Part shown: in pieces, positions 43,024 through 52,550 of the stretch
How positions within the stretch are numbered: the stretch's first letter is position 1
Layout: the number at the start of each line of letters is the position of its first letter
From: Sulfurimonas crateris
Lineage (GTDB): Bacteria > Campylobacterota > Campylobacteria > Campylobacterales > Sulfurimonadaceae
Reading direction: 5' to 3'
Assembly: GCF_005217605.1 (NCBI RefSeq)
Contig: NZ_SZPX01000003.1
Location: 207,543-271,542 of the forward strand
Length of the DNA: 64,000 bases
Program-made: the position numbers and the translations under genes
The notes under the pieces: generated by a model
Seen by the model: only the letters and a program-made list of their open reading frames with translations
What the model was told of the DNA's origin: nothing
The model's database searches: none

Positions 43024-44445
43024 ATGGTTGATTATCAAAAAAGAGACAAAAACGACATTTACAATATGCCTGTATTGGGATTTATTTTTAAAAACAAGAT
43101 CTTCATAAGAGCTCTACAAACGTCTGTTTTAGCGCTCTTTGTCTATGCAATAGTGTTTGGGATCATATATCCCTCAAAAGAGGAGAATATTTTTACGACT
43201 GCTCTTTTTTGGTCGCTCTTTTGGCCGCTCTTTATAGTTGTAACGCTCTCTACGTTTGGCAGAATTTTTTGCGGTATCTGCCCGCACGGATTTATAGGAA
43301 AGTATATAACCAAATTTGGTCTTAAAAAGAAGATGCCAAAAGCTCTTGCAAACCCGTTTATAGGTATATCTCTGCTTCTTATCGGCTTTTGGGTTGTTTA
43401 CTATATATATCCGGCTGCATATAAAACTCCTTTGGCAACTGCAATCTTTTTTATAGTGCTTACACTTCTTGCCGTTGTCTTTTTTTATATATATGACGAC
43501 ATGAGCTACTGCAAGTCAATATGCCCAATAGGCACGGTTATGCGCGGATTTTCCAAAATATCATTTACAAAGCTTGGGACTTACAGCGATACATGCAAAA
43601 GCTGCACTACATTTGAGTGTGCGGACGCCTGCACATACAATCTCAAACCTTTTACGTTTAATAAAAGAGGAGATATGACAGACTGCACCTTGTGTATGGA
43701 CTGCTCCAGCGCATGTGAAGCGGTCAGCTTTAAGCTTGTAAAACCATCCGAGTCGCTCTTTAAAAACTTTCAAATCAAAAAAGCGGAGGTTTGGGCGTTT
43801 ATACTCATAACAGCTGCTATTACCGTTACTATGTCATTTCATCATGCACTTGGACGTGTAGCGATAGCAGATGAGTTTATCTGGTCAAAAACAGGAGTGT
43901 TCTTAGAGGAGAAAATAGGCATTATCGGACTTGATTATGTAGGCATAAGCGCCCTTTTTCTAGCACTCTTAATTACCATCTCGCTGGTCTACTTCGGTAT
44001 GTTTATGGCCTCAAAATTTTTAAAAGAGGAGTTTAGCAAAGTATTTTACACTCTTGGGTACGCCTTTGCGCCTATATTTATTATAGGCGGGCTCTCGCAC
44101 ACATACGAGTTTTTCTTTCTTCATCACTACAGCGATATAGCAAACGGCTTTATACAGGGGTTTGTTATCTCTGCTGACGAGGTAATGCCGCTTGCTGCGA
44201 GACAAGACCCTTGGCTCAGAATATTTGGCGTTATGAATTACATAGCAATCATATGGGCATTTGTCATAATGGCAAAAAGGGTTAATTTTTTCACCGCATC
44301 AAAAACTGCTAAAGCGTTGGCTTTTGTATTTGCATCAAGCCTGATTATATTTTACCTATGGCTAAATGTTTACAAAGTTTACGCGTTTAAGACTTACGGC
44401 GCAAAAAAACACTCTCATGCTTATGTGGTTAAAACTCATAACTAG
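43024..44445 (+). CDS. Membrane polyferredoxin (NapH/CcoG-like 4Fe-4S protein)
   Basis: A 473-residue inner-membrane iron-sulfur protein. Membrane helices near 30-55 and 60-80, 'GRIFCGICPHGFIGKY' and 'SYCKSICPIGTVMRG' (the paired CxxxCP motifs of NapH/FixG/NosR proteins), two 4Fe-4S sets 'CKSCTTFECADAC' and 'CTLCMDCSSAC', then about five further helices with several histidines. It probably passes electrons across or along the membrane. An AGGAG lies immediately before the ATG. Cotranscription with a TonB receptor suggests reduction of the imported compound. Specificity is unknown. Confidence 0.85.
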   Translation: MVDYQKRDKNDIYNMPVLGFIFKNKIFIRALQTSVLALFVYAIVFGIIYPSKEENIFTTALFWSLFWPLFIVVTLSTFGRIFCGICPHGFIGKYITKFGLKKKMPKALANPFIGISLLLIGFWVVYYIYPAAYKTPLATAIFFIVLTLLAVVFFYIYDDMSYCKSICPIGTVMRGFSKISFTKLGTYSDTCKSCTTFECADACTYNLKPFTFNKRGDMTDCTLCMDCSSACEAVSFKLVKPSESLFKNFQIKKAEVWAFILITAAITVTMSFHHALGRVAIADEFIWSKTGVFLEEKIGIIGLDYVGISALFLALLITISLVYFGMFMASKFLKEEFSKVFYTLGYAFAPIFIIGGLSHTYEFFFLHHYSDIANGFIQGFVISADEVMPLAARQDPWLRIFGVMNYIAIIWAFVIMAKRVNFFTASKTAKALAFVFASSLIIFYLWLNVYKVYAFKTYGAKKHSHAYVVKTHN

Positions 44446-44519
44446 CGAGAAAAAGAAAAAATCTTTGAAAACTTCTTTGTTTACTTAAATATCTTTATCA
44501 AATTATAATAAGTTTATAA

Positions 44520-46084
44520 ATCTACAACAGTAGAAATTTGGTGGTACCTTTAGACAACACAAAGATTTTCCGGGGATTGATTTATCTACAACAGTAGAAA
44601 TTTGGTGGTACCTTTAGACTAACTAATTCTTTCAGGTCGCTCAACATCTACAACAGTAGAAATTTGGTGGTACCTTTAGACTTACAATTCTGGTTGAATC
44701 TTTCCTCGTATCTACAACAGTAGAAATTTGGTGGTACCTTTAGACCTTTGAGTAAATGCGCTCAACACGTTAATCTACAACAGTAGAAATTTGGTGGTAC
44801 CTTTAGACTGCTAGGCAACTAAGCTAAACTATTCATCTACAACAGTAGAAATTTGGTGGTACCTTTAGACAAGATGTTTAAGCGCCGACCCCTCGAACAT
44901 CTACAACAGTAGAAATTTGGTGGTACCTTTAGACGTATAGCTCTCGCATTTAGGGCTTTCAATCTACAACAGTAGAAATTTGGTGGTACCTTTAGACCTG
45001 ATTGTCTCGCCTGAAACCGCGTCATCATCTACAACAGTAGAAATTTGGTGGTACCTTTAGACTTATGGCGGTCTGGGTTTGTGATGTCATCTACAACAGT
45101 AGAAATTTGGTGGTACCTTTAGACTGATTGTCTCGCCTGAAACCGCGTCATCATCTACAACAGTAGAAATTTGGTGGTACCTTTAGACACGCTTCATTGC
45201 AGTAATAGCCGCTTCATCTACAACAGTAGAAATTTGGTGGTACCTTTAGACTTCTCATTCGCCGTACCTGCGACATTTGTATATCTACAACAGTAGAAAT
45301 TTGGTGGTACCTTTAGACGATGGCGTGAGAGTGGTTGTATCTCCCTATCTACAACAGTAGAAATTTGGTGGTACCTTTAGACTTAAAGACTTTTGGACAG
45401 GGGAATTAAAATCTACAACAGTAGAAATTTGGTGGTACCTTTAGACTTATTGATCATATAAACCCAGCTAACGCATCTACAACAGTAGAAATTTGGTGGT
45501 ACCTTTAGACCGACAATCAGCTGCCAAAAACAGCACATCTACAACAGTAGAAATTTGGTGGTACCTTTAGACGACGGATATAATAAAATAGGTAACACGG
45601 ATCTACAACAGTAGAAATTTGGTGGTACCTTTAGACCTAGAACTTAACGAATTGATGCTTAAGTCATCTACAACAGTAGAAATTTGGTGGTACCTTTAGA
45701 CATTTGACGTGTAATTGCAAACTTATTAGATCTACAACAGTAGAAATTTGGTGGTACCTTTAGACAGATGACACCTGCTTTTTTTATAGAAAATCTACAA
45801 CAGTAGAAATTTGGTGGTACCTTTAGACATTGAGATCCCAGGCCCCTGAACTTGCGATCTACAACAGTAGAAATTTGGTGGTACCTTTAGACAAATAGTA
45901 GCGAAGTACGCACCGAGTGAAATCTACAACAGTAGAAATTTGGTGGTACCTTTAGACGCAAAGATGAAGATTCAGGTGATAACAATCTACAACAGTAGAA
46001 ATTTGGTGGTACCTTTAGACCTAAAATCCTTTAGCTGTTTTTTTAGGCATCTACAACAGTAGAAATTTGGTGGTACCTTTAGAC
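44520..46084 (-). CRISPR. Type V-A CRISPR array, 25 repeats and 24 spacers
   Basis: Twenty-five 36-bp repeats that I read as identical, from 44520-44555 to 46049-46084, separated by 24 spacers of 26-31 bp. On the minus strand the repeat starts GTCTAAAGGTACCACC and ends AATTTCTACTGTTGTAGAT, the last 19 nt being the standard Cas12a crRNA handle with stem TCTAC/GTAGA. Transcription is therefore on the minus strand, collinear with the cas genes, and the leader side is at 46085-46200. Spacers 8 (44998-45026) and 10 (45125-45152) are the same sequence apart from one extra base at the PAM-distal end. Confidence 0.98.
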
Positions 46085-46200
46085 AGATAAACTGCCATTT
46101 TGGTTACCGTAGGTAGCATTTTACCCTATTTTTAGCCACAAAATAGATGAAAAAGTAGCAAAAATCGAATAAAAATCTCATAAAGACTAAGGTTTGCATC
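46085..46200 (-). promoter_or_regulatory. CRISPR leader
   Basis: A 116-bp AT-rich stretch between the cas2 stop and the first (leader-end) repeat, without an open frame. On the minus strand a TAAAAT-type -10 box lies in TAGGGTAAAATGC, near 46117-46123, followed by about 35 bp to the first repeat. This is the expected place for the array promoter and the integration-guiding leader sequence. Confidence 0.7.
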
Positions 46201-46476
46201 TTAGTCGATGATTATGAGATCTTCCTCATCATTTTTTGCATAGCCATATCTCGTTATTTTACACTGTTCACTGAGATTAAAGATAATGACGCTATCAGTT
46301 TGACCAAAACGTTTTTCAAATTTATTTTTTATTTCAGAAGAGACAAGTGACAAAATTCTTTTGCTGTTTCGGATTTGAAATATCGAATACTGCAAACGAA
46401 AACCATATTTTAAAAGAAATTTTGAAAATCTTGTACGGAGCTTGTCATCACTAATGTCATACGAAACTATTATCAT
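46201..46476 (-). CDS. cas2: CRISPR-associated protein Cas2
   Basis: Cas2 is the structural partner of Cas1 in spacer integration. The 91-residue ferredoxin-fold protein starts 'MIIVSYDISDDKLRTRFSKF', with the conserved Asp of the first strand, and includes 'YGFRLQYSIFQIRNSKRIL', typical of Cas2. It overlaps cas1 by 4 bp and is the last gene before the leader and array. Confidence 0.96.
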   Translation of the reverse strand: MIIVSYDISDDKLRTRFSKFLLKYGFRLQYSIFQIRNSKRILSLVSSEIKNKFEKRFGQTDSVIIFNLSEQCKITRYGYAKNDEEDLIIID

Positions 46477-47444
46477 GGTATTTTTCCCAAAAACATAGGG
46501 TAAGCTCCAATAGTTTTTTCTTGTATAAATGCGCGATAATACTGCTGTATATATAGAAACATCTCGTTTTTATACTCTAGTATCGCCTCTAAGAGCCATT
46601 TGGTATATGGTTTTGCCTTATCTCCAAAGAGGCGGTATTGCCCGTTGATAAAATCAAAATCATCTGGGTTAATTTGCCCCAAGTTGTACGCTTTTCTAAT
46701 CCTATAGTCAACGATAGGTCGAAACGGTTCTATAATATCAGCGACCAAAGATTTACGCTGATAAAATTCTTTATGATATACGCCCTTATAGGTATCAAAT
46801 CCATAAAGGTTGAGCATCGCATCCAAAAGATGAAACAGTTGCATATAGCCAATATCCATCAAAAGATTTGTTATATCTTTTTTGGTTCTAGGTGTGCGCC
46901 CGTTCCACTCTATGTTGTCAAACATATGTGAAAAATAGAGTCTTGAAGCTACACCCTCAACACCTAAGATCTCTTGAAAATCCAAAGACTCATCCAAAAG
47001 CCGTCCTCGATAATCTCGAAGTTTGTCAATCGCTTGTGTCAGCGCAAGCGGCTTATCGCGTCTTTTTTGCAGGTGGATGATCTGTTGATCGATTTTATTT
47101 TGCACGATATGAAGTGCAATAGCATTGCTTTTATAAGCATATTGCTTTTGTCTAAGCAGAAAATTTCCTTCAGTTTTATACTGCCATATACCATAAGGGA
47201 TAAGCCCGTAACTTAGAAGCGTGATGCTAAATCCAAACTTTTTAGAACGTTGCAAAAGTCCAGATGTTATGCTAATGTTTCCAACTATCATCAATGCAAA
47301 AAGTCTATAACATGTAGATTGGTGCTTTATTTTGCCATCTTTATCTGTTATGACTACGTTATCATTTTTAAAACTCAACTTTTCGCCGTGGTTTAAAAGC
47401 GCGATGATGATCTGCTTTTGTTTAAAATCGTTCAAGCTCATCAT
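46473..47444 (-). CDS. cas1: CRISPR-associated endonuclease Cas1
   Basis: Cas1 is the integrase that inserts new spacers. The 323 residues have an N-terminal beta domain and the catalytic alpha domain with the metal-binding Glu in 'FQEILGVEGVASRLYF' (about residue 159), His in 'DTYKGVYHKEFYQRKSLVAD' and the acidic residue in 'DIIEPFRPIVDYRI', matching the E-H-D triad. Length is normal. It overlaps cas4 by 4 bp upstream and cas2 by 4 bp downstream. Confidence 0.97.
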   Translation of the reverse strand: MMSLNDFKQKQIIIALLNHGEKLSFKNDNVVITDKDGKIKHQSTCYRLFALMIVGNISITSGLLQRSKKFGFSITLLSYGLIPYGIWQYKTEGNFLLRQKQYAYKSNAIALHIVQNKIDQQIIHLQKRRDKPLALTQAIDKLRDYRGRLLDESLDFQEILGVEGVASRLYFSHMFDNIEWNGRTPRTKKDITNLLMDIGYMQLFHLLDAMLNLYGFDTYKGVYHKEFYQRKSLVADIIEPFRPIVDYRIRKAYNLGQINPDDFDFINGQYRLFGDKAKPYTKWLLEAILEYKNEMFLYIQQYYRAFIQEKTIGAYPMFLGKIP

Positions 47445-47995
47445 GCTGCAACATCACATAAATAACGGTAAATACATCGAAAGCATTTGTTCGGATTTAC
47501 AGCAAAAGGTGCACTCAGATCAAATGTGCGTATTTGTCGTAAAAGTGCCTCAAAAGCACTCTGACGCACTTTATCTTCGCTAGGAAGTACAATAGGATAG
47601 ATCTTGTTATCATCCATACTGTAGAGTCTCATAGCATTGACCTTATATCCTGACTCTACCAAACAATGGTACTGTGCATAAAGTTGATAAATATAGCCTT
47701 CATAGATCACTTTTATCTTTTTTTTGCGTTCAGTCAAAACGCCCGTTTGGGTATCAAAAGTATCTATCTTTCCACCCAAACCGTAGGTTTTACTGTAGAT
47801 CTCTATAGTTTGCAATACCTTTTTCGCTGTTGTATATGTCTTGGTATCGACGGCGGTATGTGCAGCTTTACCCTCACTTTGGTCGGTACTGTGGTACAAA
47901 CTTTCACTGCTTCTGCCATAAAGCTGATGAAAGTAAATGGAGCGAGGACAAAAAATAAAATCGTTTAAAAACGAGATGGGGATATAAGGTTCCAT
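47441..47995 (-). CDS. cas4: CRISPR-associated exonuclease Cas4
   Basis: Cas4 is a RecB-type iron-sulfur nuclease that trims prespacers and helps select those beside a PAM. The first cysteine is in 'FIFCPRSIYFHQLYG' and the last three in 'CFRCIYRYLC' at the C-terminus, giving the four 4Fe-4S ligands; the nuclease core shows 'GGKIDTFD' and 'VIYEGYIYQLYAQY'. The ATG at 47995 begins right after the cas12a stop (TGAGATG); earlier in-frame codons would overlap cas12a needlessly. It yields 184 residues, usual for type V Cas4. Confidence 0.94.
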   Translation of the reverse strand: MEPYIPISFLNDFIFCPRSIYFHQLYGRSSESLYHSTDQSEGKAAHTAVDTKTYTTAKKVLQTIEIYSKTYGLGGKIDTFDTQTGVLTERKKKIKVIYEGYIYQLYAQYHCLVESGYKVNAMRLYSMDDNKIYPIVLPSEDKVRQSAFEALLRQIRTFDLSAPFAVNPNKCFRCIYRYLCDVAA

Positions 47996-47996
47996 C

Positions 47997-50900
47997 TCAT
48001 TTATCCAGTCCTTGAGCGTTGCGGAGCCAGTCACGGTTTGAAATCGCCAAGTTCACTTTTTTGAGATCTTCGGCGTTTTGGATGCGATGCATCAACATTA
48101 AACCTTTACGAGCGATATTATACGCACCGTTTGCGTCGGCATCTTTTGGTAAAGATGTATCGGCTTTACGACTGTCGTAAAAATTCCCTGCTTCATCTGC
48201 GACGGGTGAGACAAGATAGTCTATATCAGTACCCGTGATTGAGTTACGCATCTGCAAAGTAATTTTTAATAAATAGATAAGTGACTTAAAAAACTCAACT
48301 GAATTTTGCTCTAAAATATACTCTTTTACATCATTACCATGCAGCTCACCAAAAAGGTTTTTAAACTCTGTTGTAAGATGAATTGTTTTGCTATCCCATT
48401 GATGATTTTTCTCCGCGTTTCTAAAGCTCACAATGCGTTCACCATAAGTACAAAGTGTCCACTCGCTTCGAGTTTCTTTAGCTTTTTCTGTGAAATCATT
48501 ATAATCAAATACTAACTCGAAGTAATCTTTAGCTTCGTTGTAGCAAATTGATTGAAACTTAGTAAAAAATGCTTTGGATTTTTCTACACTTGCATAACGG
48601 GTATCAAAAAGATTAACAAAACCCGTAACAGGATCTATTTTGGATGTATTCCACGCAGGTACATAAAACAAAAAGCCGTTTTGTTTACCCATTTTTTCAA
48701 AACTTTGAAACTTGCTAGTGAGTTGCAACGCATTTAAAAGACCTCCAAGTTTATGAGGCTCTTTTTTCTTATCGACAAGATAGTTCAGCTTATCGATAAG
48801 TGCTTTTTCAAATTTTTGATAGACTTGCTTTTCAACTTTGAAACGTCCACGTTTAAAGCCAAAGTTGAGATCTTCCATCGCTACAACTGCACCGTGTTCA
48901 ATGATAAGAGTTGCTATCTTATGGATAACATGGCTTAAATAGCCCTCTTTTAGTTCTTTGATGTTTTCGACAGTTCCCCACTCTTTTCGAGCTTTGTCGC
49001 GGTCTTTTTCTTTTGCGTCAAGTTTGGCATGATAATCTATGACGTGGTCTTTCCCGTTGTAGCTATTAATAATTTGATTGAGCGTAAACTGCTCTACGAT
49101 CTTACCCTCTGCATCAATGAGTGAAAGATAGAGTAAGTGACGCTCACCACGATCTATACCTATAACTTTTATGTTGTCGGGATTAGATCGAATGTATTCA
49201 AATGTTTTTGGCGTAATGTTTTCATTACCCTCTGCTTTAAAGTTGAGCGTTATTGGTACATGAAACTGGAACTTATCAAAAGCAAAACGACGATCTTTGA
49301 TAATTGGATAAGCAAACTTATCTTTAAGCATTTCGTGGTGATGCCCTTTTTGCAGCTTCTCTTGGGAGTACTCGATCGATTTTTTACGGAAAAATATCTC
49401 CGCTTGCCCGTTAAGTTTGTAGATCACATCAGCTAGATTCTTTTCGTCAAAAAGTGCACGCCAATAAAGAGTGTGCATATTTGGCGTACCTTTACTATAG
49501 GGAGAAAAGTCTTTGTTGTAGATCTGGAAAAAATAGAGTTTACCTTCTGCAACTAATGTATCGATAAAACTTGCTGCAATATTTTTATAACTGATTTTAT
49601 AACCTTGCTGTTCAACCTCTCTATAAAAACCGCTTAAATCTTCGTAACTCTCAGTCGGTGAAAACTGATAAGCAAAATGTTTCCAATCTTGATGTTTTTC
49701 GATTGAAGTTTTAAAAAAGTCTATTAATTCGTGACAAAAATCTAAGTCGAAATTATCCCCTTTTTTATGCTCTCCCGCTTTATATCTCTCAAGTAACTTA
49801 GCATTTGGCTTAAAATATTCCTTATTCTTATCAGAAAAAAAGACTTTTGGAAGCATTTTATTCGCACCTGGTAATAGTTTATAGTCAATTTTTTGGTAAC
49901 CCTCATCTTGTGAACTAGAAATATTGCGAAATACTTTGTTATACTTTTTATTCATAATACCTAGATAATACAAGCCCTCTTTGCGAAATAAAATTGCCGT
50001 ATTATCAGACTCTTTATTGACATCCCAACCATCAAGTAGTGTCGAGTTTTCAAAATTGAGTTTAAATTTTTCAAGTGAATACGGCTTTTTGGTCATAAAG
50101 TTTCTTACTTTGTCGTAAAGCTTGACTACACCGCATAAACTCGTAAAATAAGCATCGAAGTAGGCATAAAAAGCAACATCTTTTTCAAGATCGTTTGGAG
50201 CATTAAGCGGTTTTAAAAGACGTTGATACGATAAAAGCGCGTCTAAAAAAGCTTTTAGAAGTTCTTTATTTGAACTGTTTCGCTTCCAATCATTGTAAGT
50301 CAATTGAATTTGCTCGATTACCTTTGTAGATTCACTTTGGAAATAGTGCATCATGTTAGCGGAGAGTTGCGCACTATTTAAGGCACCATCTATTTGCTCA
50401 ATACTAAAATAGCTATTTTTCTTGTTAAAAAACTTCTCTTCATCCGCCACTAAATCTTTTGATTTTTTAGGTTTATTCACTTCCCAAAGTGCTTCTTTTA
50501 TAATGCGATAATCTTTAAAAATCGCTTGCGAAGCAGCTGTAAGTGCTAGATCGTTTTTGAAATAAACTTTTGAAAAATCATAATCTTGTGTTTGGTGCAA
50601 AAGCTCAGGCAGTTTCTCTAAAAGATTGACCTTACCATCGCAGCACTCAAAAGCTAATACTTCACTCTCAAAATATGCTTGCACACCTTGCATAAGTTCC
50701 TCATCGCTTTCAAATGATTCAGGAAGCCAAGAGAGTGTTTCACGATCACTAAGTATCTGTTTGTGTAGTGGTTTGAGATTTGGCAGTTCACGTTTTGACA
50801 AGCCGTTTGCTTGACGATAGAGATTGATTTTTTCGTTTAAACCCTGAATTTTTAAACTATCTTGTTTGACTCCGCCAATCATTTGGTTGTATAGATCGAT

Positions 50901-51590
50901 ATGAGTCTGTGAAAGTAGGTGGTTAAAATAACTAAGCTCAAACATATCTTCAACTATTGCACCACTTAAATATTCAAGCAAGGCATCTTGCGTTTCTTGT
51001 GCAAGGTGTGGTGCTTTTTGCTTGATTGTTTCAAAAAGTTTTTTATTTGTTAAAAAAATAGGCAAATTTTCGTGGATAATACGGTAAGCGATAGAAGAGT
51101 GTTTCGCTTCATCTGTGTACATATTGGCACGATTTTCATGAAAACCTGTAAAGTAGGTTGTGAAGTTATCAAAGTGGCTTACAAGCTCTTTTTCTGCGTC
51201 GCTTAGTTCTTGCCAATTTTTCAAATCAGCTTTAATAAGCTCTTTTTTAAAAAGTGTTTTGTATTGAGGGTGTTGCTTAAAATGTGCAACTATCTCTTTA
51301 CGCAATACAGCTTGCAATTTTTCAAAAGCTTTTTCATCGCGATTTCTCTCGAAAAAAAGTGCTTCGTACTCTTCAAGATTACTAAGCACAACATTTTGAA
51401 GTGCTTCATCAATAAAAGCTTTGTGGTATTTATCGATAATCGTTTTTACTTCTTGATACTCTTGTGAGCGTATTTCATCTTGTGCTATCAAGCCACTTTT
51501 CTCTATATGCTTAAGTGTATCACCTACAGGTTTGAGTTCAAAACGCAAGGTTTTTGAAAGTTGGTACTGATTTGTAAAATTTGACAACAT
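47997..51590 (-). CDS. cas12a: Cas12a (Cpf1) RNA-guided nuclease
   Basis: The single effector of the type V-A system: it processes its own crRNA and cuts target DNA next to a T-rich PAM. The 1197-residue protein is slightly smaller than the well-known orthologues (about 1230-1310). The start 'LSNFTNQYQLSKTLRFELKP' is the Cas12a signature. All nuclease residues are present: RuvC-I Asp813 in 'KVIGIDRGERHLLY', RuvC-II Glu906 in 'VAMEDLNFGFKRGRFKVEKQ', Nuc-domain Arg1115 in 'LQMRNSITG', RuvC-III Asp1152 in 'DADANGAYNIAR'. There is no sign of frameshift. cas4-cas1-cas2 follow directly, and a WYL regulator precedes it by 63 bp. Confidence 0.98.
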   Translation of the reverse strand: MLSNFTNQYQLSKTLRFELKPVGDTLKHIEKSGLIAQDEIRSQEYQEVKTIIDKYHKAFIDEALQNVVLSNLEEYEALFFERNRDEKAFEKLQAVLRKEIVAHFKQHPQYKTLFKKELIKADLKNWQELSDAEKELVSHFDNFTTYFTGFHENRANMYTDEAKHSSIAYRIIHENLPIFLTNKKLFETIKQKAPHLAQETQDALLEYLSGAIVEDMFELSYFNHLLSQTHIDLYNQMIGGVKQDSLKIQGLNEKINLYRQANGLSKRELPNLKPLHKQILSDRETLSWLPESFESDEELMQGVQAYFESEVLAFECCDGKVNLLEKLPELLHQTQDYDFSKVYFKNDLALTAASQAIFKDYRIIKEALWEVNKPKKSKDLVADEEKFFNKKNSYFSIEQIDGALNSAQLSANMMHYFQSESTKVIEQIQLTYNDWKRNSSNKELLKAFLDALLSYQRLLKPLNAPNDLEKDVAFYAYFDAYFTSLCGVVKLYDKVRNFMTKKPYSLEKFKLNFENSTLLDGWDVNKESDNTAILFRKEGLYYLGIMNKKYNKVFRNISSSQDEGYQKIDYKLLPGANKMLPKVFFSDKNKEYFKPNAKLLERYKAGEHKKGDNFDLDFCHELIDFFKTSIEKHQDWKHFAYQFSPTESYEDLSGFYREVEQQGYKISYKNIAASFIDTLVAEGKLYFFQIYNKDFSPYSKGTPNMHTLYWRALFDEKNLADVIYKLNGQAEIFFRKKSIEYSQEKLQKGHHHEMLKDKFAYPIIKDRRFAFDKFQFHVPITLNFKAEGNENITPKTFEYIRSNPDNIKVIGIDRGERHLLYLSLIDAEGKIVEQFTLNQIINSYNGKDHVIDYHAKLDAKEKDRDKARKEWGTVENIKELKEGYLSHVIHKIATLIIEHGAVVAMEDLNFGFKRGRFKVEKQVYQKFEKALIDKLNYLVDKKKEPHKLGGLLNALQLTSKFQSFEKMGKQNGFLFYVPAWNTSKIDPVTGFVNLFDTRYASVEKSKAFFTKFQSICYNEAKDYFELVFDYNDFTEKAKETRSEWTLCTYGERIVSFRNAEKNHQWDSKTIHLTTEFKNLFGELHGNDVKEYILEQNSVEFFKSLIYLLKITLQMRNSITGTDIDYLVSPVADEAGNFYDSRKADTSLPKDADANGAYNIARKGLMLMHRIQNAEDLKKVNLAISNRDWLRNAQGLDK

Positions 51591-51653
51591 TGAGATTCCT
51601 TCTCTTTTGATTTTTTAATTTTTACATAGTATGCGGACAGCGTTGTGTCCTTT

Positions 51654-52550
51654 TTACACGTCAATGTATTTTTGCAACTCCTTTTTAAATGTTTCATGAA
51701 TTCGTAAAGGTGCAATTACTTTGAGATTTGGCAACCATTTTTTTAGTACATGGATTACTTCATTATCACTCGTAGCATATACACTGATCTCAATATCACC
51801 GTTTTCATATTCTTTAAGAAATTTTTGCGTTTTACTCAAAGGGCGCCTAGCAAGATGCTTTGCAATTTTGGTATCTACATGTAAAAGCACTTCAAAACTT
51901 TTTTCTTGTGCTTCAAACCAGATATTAAGAGCATTTTCCATTATTTTTAAGGCTTTTGTGTCACATGTAAATGTTTCTTCTTTAAGAACAACATTTTGAA
52001 TATCTTTAAAATAAAAGGTTTTGTACTTCTCTTGTTCTTTACAAAAAAGGTACCAAAACCCTTCAAAACTTGCGATCCTATAAGGATGTACCTGACGCGT
52101 TTTATCTAAATATTCCAAATGTACGACACGCTTTTGCTCTATGGCATCTTGCATGAGTAAAAAAAGTTCACTTTTATCGGTAATATCCTCTATAACTGCA
52201 TTGAAGAAAAAAGGATGTTTTGCAGAAGGGTTATAAAGCTTTGATAGTTGTTTGGAAATTATTTTAGAAGCACCTTCGCCCATATTTTTTGAAAACTGTT
52301 CAAACATTTCAAAAAGTAAAACTTCATCTTCTTTTGAACTTTTCAGCAAATGATAGCCATCAGCATACTTATAACCATATTTTATTTTTTCAATCGGAAA
52401 ATATGATAGCCGTATAAAATCACGCCGTATAGTTCGTTGTGTAACATTAAAATCAAGTGCTAAATCTTTTGTATTTAGCACTTCACCTTCATAAAGACGT
52501 TTTAAAATCTCAAGGAGCCGATAAAGTGCTTTATCATATTCTTTTTTCAT
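51654..52550 (-). CDS. WYL-domain transcriptional regulator upstream of cas12a
   Basis: A 298-residue DNA-binding regulator. An N-terminal DeoR-type winged helix ('TKDLALDFNVTQRTIRRDFIRL', in two segments at about 22-43) is followed by a WYL domain ('HLEYLDKTRQVHPYRIASFE' and 'GFWYLFCKE', about 145-175) and a C-terminal WCX extension. WYL proteins bind nucleic-acid ligands and often regulate CRISPR and other defence loci. It is the first gene of the same-strand run leading to cas12a, so control of the locus is probable; direction (repression or activation) is unknown. Confidence 0.88.
   Translation of the reverse strand: MKKEYDKALYRLLEILKRLYEGEVLNTKDLALDFNVTQRTIRRDFIRLSYFPIEKIKYGYKYADGYHLLKSSKEDEVLLFEMFEQFSKNMGEGASKIISKQLSKLYNPSAKHPFFFNAVIEDITDKSELFLLMQDAIEQKRVVHLEYLDKTRQVHPYRIASFEGFWYLFCKEQEKYKTFYFKDIQNVVLKEETFTCDTKALKIMENALNIWFEAQEKSFEVLLHVDTKIAKHLARRPLSKTQKFLKEYENGDIEISVYATSDNEVIHVLKKWLPNLKVIAPLRIHETFKKELQKYIDV

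Noticed and set aside
44446..44519. tracrRNA or second leader at the far side of the array.
   Set aside because: Only 74 AT-rich bases with no repeat-like anti-repeat; Cas12a systems do not need a tracrRNA.
44837..45028. Open frame of 63 codons on the minus strand across several repeats and spacers.
   Set aside because: It is a translation of the CRISPR repeats (the same residue string recurs), not a gene.
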